From the NCBI GenBank assembly GCA_018823025.1, contig JAHJJI010000065.1:1-39806 (forward strand): a DNA stretch of 39,806 nt, given 5' to 3'. Below the pieces are notes generated by a model. It was not told the origin of the DNA. It saw only the letters and a program-made list of their open reading frames with translations, and did no database searches. Position numbers and translations under genes: made by a program. The number at the start of each line of letters is the position of its first letter. Position 1 is the first letter of the stretch. The stretch is from Gammaproteobacteria bacterium (GTDB lineage: Bacteria; Pseudomonadota; Gammaproteobacteria; Burkholderiales; Sulfuricellaceae). Of this stretch, positions 8,355 to 15,920 are shown in pieces.

Positions 8355-9199
8355 TGATCGGCCATGGTGCGCATCATTTTGCGTATACCGTCGTAGAGCT
8401 TTGCATCGCCCGGGGCGAAACCGCTCAGGTTAAGCCGCTTGAGCAGTTGGGCCCCCTCCGGGTCGTTTGCCATGCCCAGCAGGGCTTGTTGCATGGCAGC
8501 AGAATCAGCCCTGCTTACAGAACGGCGGGCGACGACAGGCGGAAATCCGTACTCCGGTGATTTTGCGACAATCCGTGTTTGATGGGTTAGATCGGGCTGA
8601 ATGACCGATAACGTGTCCCACACGAAACTGTCCAGCGAGCCGGCGTCAGCCAGACCTTGAGCGACGGCATCGACAATTCTTTGATGGCCCCAGGTAAAGA
8701 ACGTCTTGCGAAAGAAGCGGTTCGGGTTTTCCCCCGCCTGTTGCAACTGGTATCGAGGGGCGAGGTAGCCTGAAGTCGAATAGGGGTCCGCATAGGCAAA
8801 AATCTTTCCTTTCAGTTGCAGCAGCGATTTTGTTTCAAGGTCAGTGCTGGGCACAATCAGATAGAAGGAGTAATAAGGGCGACCTTGATAGAGCGGGGTG
8901 ACAAGTAATCGGGCAAGGCGCTTGTCCTCGAGATAGACATAGGGATAAGTGGAGACCCAGGCGAAATCAATTTTCTGCTGCCTTATTAAATCGATGGTCT
9001 CGCGATAACTGTCCCGTGAAACGAATTCCACCGGGCGTCTGAGCTTTTTCTGGAGGTATTCGCGCCAGTCAGCCAGTAATTCGTACTGATTGTGAATGAT
9101 GGCCGGTGTGAGACCAAACCGAATGGGTTGGGTGTTCTCATTTGCCCAAACTGCACTGGATGCAAGCAGGACAGTTAGCCATAGGTATTTTCGTAACAT
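8351..9199 (-). CDS. PhnD-like periplasmic binding protein, probable sensor component
   Basis: A 282-residue protein counted from the ATG at 9199. That start gives a clean signal peptide (MLRKYLWLTVLLASSAVWA); the open frame extends to 9289, but the extra residues would spoil the signal and overlap two palindromes. The mature part has the pattern of PhnD/phosphonate-type binding proteins: IRFGLTPA near the start, FVSRDSYRETIDLIRQQKIDFAWVS cut into two lobes, and FAYADPYSTSGYLAPRY in the hinge region. No ABC permease or ATPase is nearby. Instead it is coupled to a histidine kinase, so a role in signalling rather than uptake is likely. PhnD-like folds also occur in the tetrathionate/thiosulfate sensors TtrS and ThsS, so a small oxyanion ligand is conceivable but unproven. 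Confidence 0.82.
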   Translation of the reverse strand: MLRKYLWLTVLLASSAVWANENTQPIRFGLTPAIIHNQYELLADWREYLQKKLRRPVEFVSRDSYRETIDLIRQQKIDFAWVSTYPYVYLEDKRLARLLVTPLYQGRPYYSFYLIVPSTDLETKSLLQLKGKIFAYADPYSTSGYLAPRYQLQQAGENPNRFFRKTFFTWGHQRIVDAVAQGLADAGSLDSFVWDTLSVIQPDLTHQTRIVAKSPEYGFPPVVARRSVSRADSAAMQQALLGMANDPEGAQLLKRLNLSGFAPGDAKLYDGIRKMMRTMADQ

Positions 9200-9229
9200 A
9201 ATGAAATGGTTAATAAAATAGTTTTCAGT

Positions 9230-9245
9230 GTTACTCGATGGTAAC
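9230..9245. promoter_or_regulatory. Palindromic site A (GTTAC-N6-GTAAC)
   Basis: GTTACTCGATGGTAAC lies 31 bp upstream of the PhnD-like start. It shares its layout with sites B and C, and its centre is 42 bp from that of site B, four helical turns. This is a candidate binding site for the NtrC-type regulator encoded in the same operon, perhaps for autoregulation. Confidence 0.55.
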
Positions 9246-9271
9246 CTATAAATAAGGCTGCTTTCAATTTT

Positions 9272-9287
9272 GTTACCGAATGGAAAC
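9272..9287. promoter_or_regulatory. Palindromic site B (GTTACC-N4-GGAAAC)
   Basis: GTTACCGAATGGAAAC matches site C at 13 of 16 positions and site A at 13 of 16. One arm departs from perfect symmetry (GGAAAC in place of GGTAAC). It is phased with site A on the same helical face and lies in the promoter region of the sensory operon. Confidence 0.5.
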
Positions 9288-9477
9288 ATTTTTGTTTTGA
9301 AATTTTTTCTGAATATCTTAGATAAAAGTTCTTCTTATGCGTCGCTTATCCGCTATAGAAGATAATATGCTGTTAATTCATTGTGATACATAGAAATAGC
9401 GCACTTCCATCCGGCGTGTAGCGTAGACAATAATAGATAACCATCTAACGAAGCGCCACGCCCATCAGCTTCACGCA

Positions 9478-9522
9478 AGTCTCATGCCGTATGGCCTTCG
9501 GCTGATGTGCGGCACTGAGGCT
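9478..9522 (+). other. Strong stem-loop of unknown role
   Basis: AGTCTCATGCCG at 9478-9489 pairs with CGGCACTGAGGCT at 9510-9522 with one bulge and one G-U pair. An inner GCC-TTC-GGC hairpin sits at 9494-9502. A T-rich tail (TTCTTCGGTTGCTGTTT) follows on the plus strand. It could be the end of a small RNA or a remnant repeat; no gene precedes it on that strand. Confidence 0.35.
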
Positions 9523-9678
9523 TCTTCGGTTGCTGTTTACCGCCGATCACTGGCTACAGCCCAGATATAAGCGCTGATAGCCGGATAGTTATTCCCGAAT
9601 TTATAAGGATTAAATCGAATTCTTATCCCGATATCGCGGTTGCGATCGTCTGGGCTATTGGTATTGGCAAGCGCCTTA

Positions 9679-9698
9679 ATGTTACCGGAAGGTAACAT
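9679..9698. promoter_or_regulatory. Perfect palindromic site C, candidate enhancer for the activator
   Basis: ATGTTACCGGAAGGTAACAT has eight-base arms with no mismatch. Its centre is about 208 bp upstream of the -24 element of the sigma-54-like promoter at 9896, within the usual range for NtrC-family upstream activating sites. The core matches sites A and B, both of which lie at the promoter of the regulator's own operon. Confidence 0.6.
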
Positions 9699-9895
9699 GA
9701 TAATGCTCAACGAGTTTCAGATACTGTCTTTAGAGTGCCTAATCCAACGCGTGGATCGCTTCGAATGATAGATCTGAAAAAAGTCGCATGGAATGAACTG
9801 GGTACGCACCACCATGGTTTTCATGGGTTTTGTTTTGCGATGGCACCGACGCGATTCTGAGATGGGAGCCTGGCAGGTGGCTATTGGCAACACTA

Positions 9896-9911
9896 TGGAA
9901 TGTATATTGCT
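9896..9911 (+). promoter_or_regulatory. Sigma-54 (-24/-12) promoter of the cytochrome operon
   Basis: TGGAATGTATATTGCT matches the sigma-54 consensus TGGCACG-N4-TTGCW at the invariant GG and GC, with the correct 10-base spacing, and at TGG, A, G, TTGC and T. It departs at two bases of the -24 box. The expected transcription start near 9922 leaves a leader of about 55 bases before the GTG of the first cytochrome gene. A sigma-54 activator is encoded divergently. Confidence 0.6.
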
Positions 9912-9976
9912 TGATAGCGAGACATCGGCATCCTGTTAAATAAGACATTCATATCTGAAAGTTTTTGGAGGTAATT

Positions 9977-10339
9977 GTGAGCCACCAAGCCCGTACTAAA
10001 AATCTGCTTTGCATTCTATCCGCCGCCATTGTATTGGCTTTCTCGGCTAACGCCGTCGCAGACGACGATGAGGGTGCCGCCGAGTTCAAGAAGCTCCTGA
10101 AAAAAAACGACTGCCTCAAGTGCCACGCCTTCGATAAGACCAAGAAGGGCCCCTCCTACAAGAAGATTGCCGCCAAGTACAAGGGCAAGGAGGCCGAGGG
10201 CGAGGTCAAGATGTACAAGAACATCACGCTGGGGCAGAAGGTCAAGCTCGAGGACGGGAAGGAAGAGGAACACAAGATCATCGATGCCAAGGATGAGAAG
10301 GAATTCAAAGCGCTCATCAAGTGGATACTCACGCTCTGA
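9977..10339 (+). CDS. Periplasmic monoheme class I cytochrome c
   Basis: A 120-residue protein from the GTG at 9977, chosen because GGAGG lies five bases upstream; the in-frame TTG at 9965 overlaps that ribosome-binding site. A signal peptide (LLCILSAAIVLAFSANAVA) is followed by one heme-attachment site C-L-K-C-H about 20 residues into the mature protein. The family normally uses a methionine as distal ligand, and the one in VKMYKNIT is the candidate. The mature protein is unusually lysine-rich. As first gene of an MtoA/MtoB operon it probably shuttles electrons through the periplasm, like MtoD in iron oxidisers, although sequence identity with MtoD cannot be claimed here. Confidence 0.85.
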   Translation: MSHQARTKNLLCILSAAIVLAFSANAVADDDEGAAEFKKLLKKNDCLKCHAFDKTKKGPSYKKIAAKYKGKEAEGEVKMYKNITLGQKVKLEDGKEEEHKIIDAKDEKEFKALIKWILTL

Positions 10340-10414
10340 AGCGAAGCAAGTTTATAGATTGGTGCTGTTCCGTAAGGTTTGGCATAAATATTGAGAAGGC
10401 AAGGGGGAGGTAAT

Positions 10415-11395
10415 ATGAAATACGTGAGACAAGTGCTGGCAGTGTGTGCATTCGTGGGCTCCATGGGAGCTGCGGCCCCCTTGATGGCGGCGGATGCGCC
10501 GAAACCGGTTGAGGTAAAAAAGGATCTCATCCTCAAGGGGGATGCGAAATGTACGGGTTGCCATGATGAAGCCGATGACCCCGTGCCCTCCATGCTCGAC
10601 CTGCACCCGTCGGTACTCGCCATCGGCAAGACCAAGCACGGCGCTGTCGCAGACGGTCGCACTCCCACCTGTACCGATTGTCACGGTGAGAGTGAAAAGC
10701 ACGTAAATTACGCAGGCAAGGACAAGCCGCCCAAGTCCGATCGCGTGTTTAGCAAAAAAACCACTACGCCAGTCGCAGAGCGCAATCAAGCCTGCCTTGC
10801 GTGCCATCAGGGCGGGAACCGGATCGCCTGGCAGTCCAGTACCCATGCGACACGGGATGTGGCTTGCACTTCTTGCCATAATATCCATGCCAAACGGGAC
10901 AAGGTGCGCGACAAGGTTACTCAGACCGAAACTTGCTACACCTGCCACAAGGAGCAGCGTGCGCAGATGAATCGGGTTTCTCATCATCCGGTACCCGAAG
11001 GCAAGATGTCCTGCTCTTCCTGCCACAACGTGCACGGCGACAATCCGAAGCAACTGTTGAAGGCCACCACCAACGAGACATGCTATACCTGCCACATGGA
11101 GAAGCGCGGCCCCTTTGTGCATAACCACCAGCCGGTAAGCGAGGACTGCGCCATCTGTCACCAGCCGCACGGCACTACCGTGGCCAACCTGCTCAAATCG
11201 CGCGCACCCTTCCTGTGCCAGGAATGCCATAGCCACCCGAGCCATCCAGGCCAGACTCCGGGCCAGCCGTCAGCGCGCACGACAAGCACGTCAATGCTCG
11301 GTGCGATCGGCAGGGGTTGCTTGAACTGTCACGTCAACATTCACGGCAGCAATAGCAGTCAAAATAGCGCGACTGTTGGTCGCTTCCGTCGCTAA
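10415..11395 (+). CDS. mtoA: Decaheme c-type cytochrome, MtoA/MtrA/PioA family
   Basis: A 326-residue protein from the ATG at 10415, preceded by GGGGGAGG; the longer frame from TTG 10391 would run through the ribosome-binding site. The signal peptide ends near A-P-L-M-A-A-D. The mature part contains ten CXXCH sites (CTGCH, CTDCH, CLACH, CTSCH, CYTCH, CSSCH, CYTCH, CAICH, CQECH, CLNCH). Length and heme count match the MtrA/MtoA/PioA/DmsE family. These proteins sit inside an MtrB-type porin and carry electrons across the outer membrane, inward in iron oxidisers and outward in metal reducers. The porin gene follows directly. No extracellular MtrC-type cytochrome is encoded here, which is more like the oxidiser (PioAB, MtoAB) arrangement, so electron uptake is favoured but not proven. 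Confidence 0.93.
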   Translation: MKYVRQVLAVCAFVGSMGAAAPLMAADAPKPVEVKKDLILKGDAKCTGCHDEADDPVPSMLDLHPSVLAIGKTKHGAVADGRTPTCTDCHGESEKHVNYAGKDKPPKSDRVFSKKTTTPVAERNQACLACHQGGNRIAWQSSTHATRDVACTSCHNIHAKRDKVRDKVTQTETCYTCHKEQRAQMNRVSHHPVPEGKMSCSSCHNVHGDNPKQLLKATTNETCYTCHMEKRGPFVHNHQPVSEDCAICHQPHGTTVANLLKSRAPFLCQECHSHPSHPGQTPGQPSARTTSTSMLGAIGRGCLNCHVNIHGSNSSQNSATVGRFRR

Positions 11396-11416
11396 GCCGT
11401 TTCGGGGAGATTAATC

Positions 11417-13510
11417 ATGAAGAACACAAAACAGATTTTCACGCTGACAACGATTTCCGCCGCCCTGCTGGTGGCCTATGGTCCAGCATTCGCGGACGAA
11501 GCCGAAATGACTCAGTTGATCAAGCCTGAAAGCTCGGTGTCGGTCGGTATCGGGAATTGGTCTGGCGACCGTCCGCAGCAGGGTATCTATGACGGCATGC
11601 GGGAGAATGGTCTTTACGGCCTACTGGACGCTGATATCGTCAAACGCGACGACGCCACCGGCACCTGGACGACCTTCAACGCCAGCAACCTTGGTACTGA
11701 CGCCTTCGGGCTCGGAGCGGGTTATGAGCGCCAGGGCAATTTTGGTGTACGGCTCCGCTACGATGTGATTTCGCGTGACAATCCTTACACTTTCAATACC
11801 GCTACTCAGGGCATCGGGAGTACTAACCTGACCACCCCTGCAACTGCAAATCCGGCTCGATCGGAGACCACGCTGGGCGTCAAGCGCAAGCAGTCCGATC
11901 TGGATTTGGTCAAGCACATCATGCCGGGCCTGACCCTCAACATCAACTTTAAGAACGAGGATAAGGAAGGTACGCGGCAGTGGGGGCGGGGTGGTGCAGC
12001 CGAGTTCTCTGTCGAACCTATCAACGCGACGACGCGACAGCTAGAAATCAAATTGAACCACATCGGCGAGCGTTTGCAGCTAAGCGGCGGTTATTACGGC
12101 AGCTGGTACGACAACGCCAATTCCCTTGTGAAAACGCAGCTTTCCACTGGTGCAGGCCTCTACTATTTGACCCTGCCACTTGACAATCAAGCGCATCAGT
12201 TGTTCCTCGACGGGGGTTACAGCTTCACGCCGGCGACGCGGGGCACCTTCAAGATCCAGCACACTCGCGCAACACAGAACGAGCACTTGCCTACCGCCGA
12301 CATTGCTGGTCTGGCCCTGGCCTCCGCGCCCACCAACCTGAACGGCAGGATAGACACCAACCTCATTCAATTGGGTCTGACCTCGCGGCCGACACACAAT
12401 CTTTCCGTTGTCGCGAACTTGCGCTACCGGAATGAGAACGACAAGACGCCCGAGGCTCTGTATGTCACGGGTTCGACGATCGTGCATAATACTCCCTATG
12501 ATTACAAGTCGTTGGTCGGCAAGCTCGAAGGAACCTATCGACTGCCCGATAACTACAGTCTAATCGCGGGTATTGACCAGTCCAGCCAGGATCGTACGGT
12601 GCCAGTCGGCAATGTCGTCGCCGGTGTCGATACCGAGCGCTATGTGCCGTTCCGGGCGAAGATCGACGAAACCACCTACCGCCTGCAGTTGCGCCGATCG
12701 TTAACCGACACGGTGAACGGATCCTTGGCTTATTTGCACAGCAAACGCGATGGATCTACGCTTAGCCAGACTGAGGCCAGCGAGTCCGACGAGATCAACC
12801 CCATCCACATCGCTGATCGCAAACGCGACAAGTGGCGTATGACGGCCGACTGGACGCCCGTAGACACCTTGTCCTTGCAGTTCAACTACGAGACGTCCAA
12901 GGACGACTACGGACATGACGCGACGCGGGAATACGGCTTGCGCGATGGTGATGCCAGCATGGTTTCGGTGGATGCTGCCTACACACTCAACGACGACTGG
13001 AAGCTAACGGCGTTTTATTCGCATGACAAAACCACGGCCAATCAGTACAACGGTCGCTGGACAAATGGCACCGGGGTCCATGAAGCCGACAGGGTGTCTC
13101 ACCTCAAGGAGGTGGGCGAATCGATCGGCCTCGGTCTTCGCGGCCAAGCCAGCGCCAAGACCCGCATCGGAGCCGATCTGCAATGGACCGAAACCAGAGC
13201 TGATTATCCCTCCGATATCACCTACATTGCGGGCGCCACACCAGCATACCCTGTTGGAAACAATCCCTTGCCGAACATTACGAACCAGATTATGGCCCTC
13301 AAGCTGTTTGGCGAGTATTCCATCGACAAGACTTCGGATGTGCGTATCGACATGATTCACGAGCGCTGGAAGACCGACGACTGGTCGTGGCTGTTCGCTG
13401 ACGGCACGCCCTTCACCTATGGTACAAGCACGGACGGAACTCAGGTCCTCTCTAAGCCGAAGCAGACCTCCACTTTCCTTAGCGTCCGTTACATCTACAA
13501 GTTCCAATGA
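11417..13510 (+). CDS. mtoB: Outer-membrane porin, MtoB/MtrB/PioB family
   Basis: A 697-residue protein with a signal peptide (ending A-Y-G-P-A-F-A), then a long beta-rich region of alternating aromatic and polar residues, ending in V-R-Y-I-Y-K-F-Q as expected for a barrel's last strand. Segments such as FGLGAGYERQGNFGVRLRYD and LSVVANLRYRNEND are typical of the decaheme-associated MtrB/PioB family, which forms a 26-28-stranded barrel around MtrA-type cytochromes. It starts 21 bp after mtoA with a GGGGAG ribosome-binding site. No N-terminal CXXC motif, as in Shewanella MtrB, is visible. A stem-loop terminator follows, which may lower expression of the next gene relative to mtoAB. Confidence 0.92.
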   Translation: MKNTKQIFTLTTISAALLVAYGPAFADEAEMTQLIKPESSVSVGIGNWSGDRPQQGIYDGMRENGLYGLLDADIVKRDDATGTWTTFNASNLGTDAFGLGAGYERQGNFGVRLRYDVISRDNPYTFNTATQGIGSTNLTTPATANPARSETTLGVKRKQSDLDLVKHIMPGLTLNINFKNEDKEGTRQWGRGGAAEFSVEPINATTRQLEIKLNHIGERLQLSGGYYGSWYDNANSLVKTQLSTGAGLYYLTLPLDNQAHQLFLDGGYSFTPATRGTFKIQHTRATQNEHLPTADIAGLALASAPTNLNGRIDTNLIQLGLTSRPTHNLSVVANLRYRNENDKTPEALYVTGSTIVHNTPYDYKSLVGKLEGTYRLPDNYSLIAGIDQSSQDRTVPVGNVVAGVDTERYVPFRAKIDETTYRLQLRRSLTDTVNGSLAYLHSKRDGSTLSQTEASESDEINPIHIADRKRDKWRMTADWTPVDTLSLQFNYETSKDDYGHDATREYGLRDGDASMVSVDAAYTLNDDWKLTAFYSHDKTTANQYNGRWTNGTGVHEADRVSHLKEVGESIGLGLRGQASAKTRIGADLQWTETRADYPSDITYIAGATPAYPVGNNPLPNITNQIMALKLFGEYSIDKTSDVRIDMIHERWKTDDWSWLFADGTPFTYGTSTDGTQVLSKPKQTSTFLSVRYIYKFQ

Positions 13511-13544
13511 TTGGGAACGGAAGTGGCGATATTTAGTTAGTTCA

Positions 13545-13570
13545 GGGCGGCCTAGGCCGCCCATTTTCTT
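13545..13570 (+). terminator. Intrinsic terminator after mtoB
   Basis: GGGCGGCCTAGGCCGCCC (13545-13562) is a GC-rich perfect palindrome followed directly by ATTTTCTT. It lies 35 bp past mtoB and 20 bp before the CbcL-like gene. No new promoter is evident in that gap, so it probably works as a partial terminator within the operon. Confidence 0.75.
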
Positions 13571-13589
13571 CGTTCGGTACATAACTCCT

Positions 13590-15632
13590 ATGCACACGAT
13601 AAAAGCTCCAAACAATTCATGGTTGGCCCTGATGCCGACACTCCCTGCCCGACTAATTGCTGCTGCATGCTTCTGCGTACTGGCCGTTGTGGCAGCCAGC
13701 CCAGCGAGCGCTGCTCCTGTGGCTTCCTCTGTTCAGGCAAGCTCAGGCAAGCGCGATAACGCGACCTGCCAGACCTGCCACGACGGCAAGAAGGGCAAAC
13801 TCGAAGTGCCTGGGGCCGATGGGGAAGACCGTCCGCTGCATGACATCGACCCGGACAAATACGGCAAGAGCGTCCATGCCAGGATGGAATGCGTCGCCTG
13901 CCACACCGACATCACCGATAATGTCAGCCCGCACCAGAAGGGCGCCACCAAGGCGCTCAATTGCGCGCAGTGCCACCAGGCCCTGTGGGACAAGGCGAAG
14001 CAGGCCGGCACGACTGGCGCCAAGCCTCGGCTGGAAACCGTGGCCAAGAATATCGAAGCCTACAAGAAATCCTTCCATGCTCGTCCGGATACGGACAATC
14101 CGACGCAGCCCAAGGCTTCTTGCACCCAGTGCCACGATACGCACGGCTTCAACGTGCCGGCAGACAAGAAGAGCCCGCAATACGATGCGTGGCGCAAAGA
14201 GATACCCGCCCTTTGCGGCGAGAAATGCCACGACGAGCAGCTCGAAACCTACGCAGAGTCCGTGCATGGGAAGGAAGTTACCGACAAGAACAATGCCAAG
14301 TCGCCCGTCTGCACCAGTTGCCACACCACTCACGAGATTACCAATACCTCGCTGGATTCGTTCAAGCTGCTCAACAACGAGGAATGCGGCAGCTGCCACA
14401 AGGCAAACCTCAAAACCTACCGCGACACCTATCACGGCCAAGTTACGAAGCTGGGCTATACCGACACGGCCAAGTGCTACAACTGCCACGGCAGCCACGG
14501 GATACTGCCGGCGAAGGATCCCGACTCGAAGGTGCACCCCGACAACCGCCTGAAGACCTGCAAGGAGTGCCATGACGGCAAGAAACGGCCGCTGGCCACC
14601 GCTGGCTTCGCCACCTTCGGCCCGCATGCCAATAGCCACGATTTCGCGAAGTATCCGCAGGTGTGGATCGCCACCAAATTCATGATTGCCTTGCTGATCG
14701 GCGTATTCGCCTTCTTCTGGCTGCATTCCGGCTTGTGGTATTACCGTGAATGGCAGGATCGCAAGGCGCACAAGACCGCACCGCACGTGCGTACCGAGGG
14801 GCTGCCGCAGGACGGGAAGAAGTTCTTCCAGCGCTTCCCGGTCGGCTGGCGCATCGCCCACCTGGCTTTCGCCCTGATCACCATGGCGCTGGTGCTGACC
14901 GGTACCGCTGCGCTGTTCTCCCATTCCAGCTGGGCGCCGCTTGTTGCCCAGGCACTTGGCGGCGCCAGTGGCCTCGCCCTGATCCATCGGGTGGCGGCCG
15001 CGCTGTTCGTCGGCATCTTCTTCATCCACTTCATCTATGTGATGCAGAAGTTGCTGCGCGACAGGAACTTCCGCTGGTTCGGCCCGGATTCGCTGGTACC
15101 CAACTGGAAGGACCTCGGCGACATGGTGGGCATGTTCAAGTGGTTTGTCGGCAAGGGGGAGAAGCCGCGCTTCGACCGCTGGACCTACTTCGAGAAGTTC
15201 GATTACTGGGCGGTGTTCTGGGGTGTTTCCATCATCGGCGGCAGTGGCCTGCTGCTGGCCTTCCCGACTGTGACCGCAATCTACCTGCCGGGCTGGATTC
15301 TCAACGTCGCCACCATCGTGCATGGCGAGGAAGCTTTCCTGGCGGCGGTGTTCCTCTTCACGGTGCACTTCTTCAACAACCACTTCCGGCCGGACAAGCT
15401 GCCGCCGCCGGACATCGTGATGTTCACCGGCACCCAGTCGCTGGAAGAGTTCCGCCGCGAGCATCCGGTCCAGTATCAGCGCCTGGTGGATGCGGGCGAA
15501 CTGGACAAGTATCTGGTGGATGCACCGTCACGGCCCATGACCTTGGGCTCCAAAATCCTGGGCCTGACGCTTATCGTTATCGGCCTGACCTTGCTGGCTC
15601 TGGTCATCATCGGCTTCTTTGGTGGAGGTTAA
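13590..15632 (+). CDS. Nine-heme c / cytochrome b fusion, CbcL-like quinone oxidoreductase
   Basis: A 680-residue protein counted from ATG 13590; an ATG at 13632 would give a tighter signal peptide. The periplasmic half carries eight CXXCH sites (CQTCH, CVACH, CAQCH, CTQCH, CTSCH, CGSCH, CYNCH, CKECH) plus one CGEKCH, a CX3CH variant, making nine potential c-hemes. From about residue 355 come about six membrane spans of the formate dehydrogenase gamma/HydC-type diheme cytochrome b, with histidines in WRIAHLAF, ALIHRVAA, TIVHGEE and FTVHFFNNHF. This is the architecture of Geobacter CbcL, an inner-membrane quinone oxidoreductase. Next to mtoAB it would link the outer-membrane conduit to the quinone pool, the job done by CymA (MtoC) in other clusters. 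Direction of electron flow is unknown. Confidence 0.87.
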   Translation: MHTIKAPNNSWLALMPTLPARLIAAACFCVLAVVAASPASAAPVASSVQASSGKRDNATCQTCHDGKKGKLEVPGADGEDRPLHDIDPDKYGKSVHARMECVACHTDITDNVSPHQKGATKALNCAQCHQALWDKAKQAGTTGAKPRLETVAKNIEAYKKSFHARPDTDNPTQPKASCTQCHDTHGFNVPADKKSPQYDAWRKEIPALCGEKCHDEQLETYAESVHGKEVTDKNNAKSPVCTSCHTTHEITNTSLDSFKLLNNEECGSCHKANLKTYRDTYHGQVTKLGYTDTAKCYNCHGSHGILPAKDPDSKVHPDNRLKTCKECHDGKKRPLATAGFATFGPHANSHDFAKYPQVWIATKFMIALLIGVFAFFWLHSGLWYYREWQDRKAHKTAPHVRTEGLPQDGKKFFQRFPVGWRIAHLAFALITMALVLTGTAALFSHSSWAPLVAQALGGASGLALIHRVAAALFVGIFFIHFIYVMQKLLRDRNFRWFGPDSLVPNWKDLGDMVGMFKWFVGKGEKPRFDRWTYFEKFDYWAVFWGVSIIGGSGLLLAFPTVTAIYLPGWILNVATIVHGEEAFLAAVFLFTVHFFNNHFRPDKLPPPDIVMFTGTQSLEEFRREHPVQYQRLVDAGELDKYLVDAPSRPMTLGSKILGLTLIVIGLTLLALVIIGFFGGG

Positions 15633-15666
15633 CGGCGCCGCAGTGCGGGATTTGCTCTTGCGTAAT

Positions 15667-15709
15667 GTAAAGGAGAGTAAACCCCGCCATTGGGGGGCTA
15701 AATCTTTAC
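15667..15709 (+). other. Nested stem-loop between the cytochrome and ccm operons
   Basis: GTAAAG (15667-15672) pairs with CTTTAC (15704-15709), enclosing CCCC-GCCATT-GGGG. A second small hairpin, GGTGGA-TTC-TCCGCC, follows near 15731-15745. Neither has a strong T-run. The rest of the 288-bp gap before ccmA shows no gene; a TACAAT at 15855-15860 could be a -10 box for ccm, without a good -35 partner. No known riboswitch class was recognised. Confidence 0.35.
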
Positions 15710-15920
15710 CCAGCAGGGCCGTCAAAGACAGGTGGATTCTCCGCCTTCTTGGCTGGTTCTGATTTCGGGGGGGCTTCTCTTAACTCGCCTTGATGACAAA
15801 AATTTAAATACCCGAGCATGCTTCAGACGATGTCAAGGTGTTGCATTTTTCCAGTACAATTCGACCTTCCCGGATTGGTTGCAGAAAAACCGCCGTTACA
15901 AATTATTTGGGTAATTATTG

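Larger units (their letters stand above)
9300..9895. other. Long non-coding region between sensory and cytochrome operons
   Basis: No convincing gene was found on either strand. Apart from the sites listed separately, it holds an inverted repeat AGCCCAGA (9558-9565) and TCTGGGCT (9649-9656) around an AT-rich core, and the structured segment at 9478-9522. The first 100 bp next to site B are very AT-rich. The length is generous for one divergent promoter pair and leaves room for enhancer-type regulation or a small RNA. Confidence 0.5.

Noticed and set aside
9264-9279. Sigma-54 promoter for the sensory operon on the minus strand (GGTAACAAAATTGA)
   Set aside because: The -24 GG and TTG spacing fit, but the -12 element ends TTGA rather than TTGC, and it overlaps palindrome B; too weak to call.
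13743-15464. 573-residue minus-strand open frame
   Set aside because: It is antisense to the heme-binding and membrane-spanning gene, which has clear CXXCH motifs and cytochrome b helices.
15633-15920. Riboswitch in the gap before ccmA
   Set aside because: Hairpins are present, but the conserved cores of TPP, cobalamin, glycine, c-di-GMP and molybdenum-cofactor riboswitches were not found.
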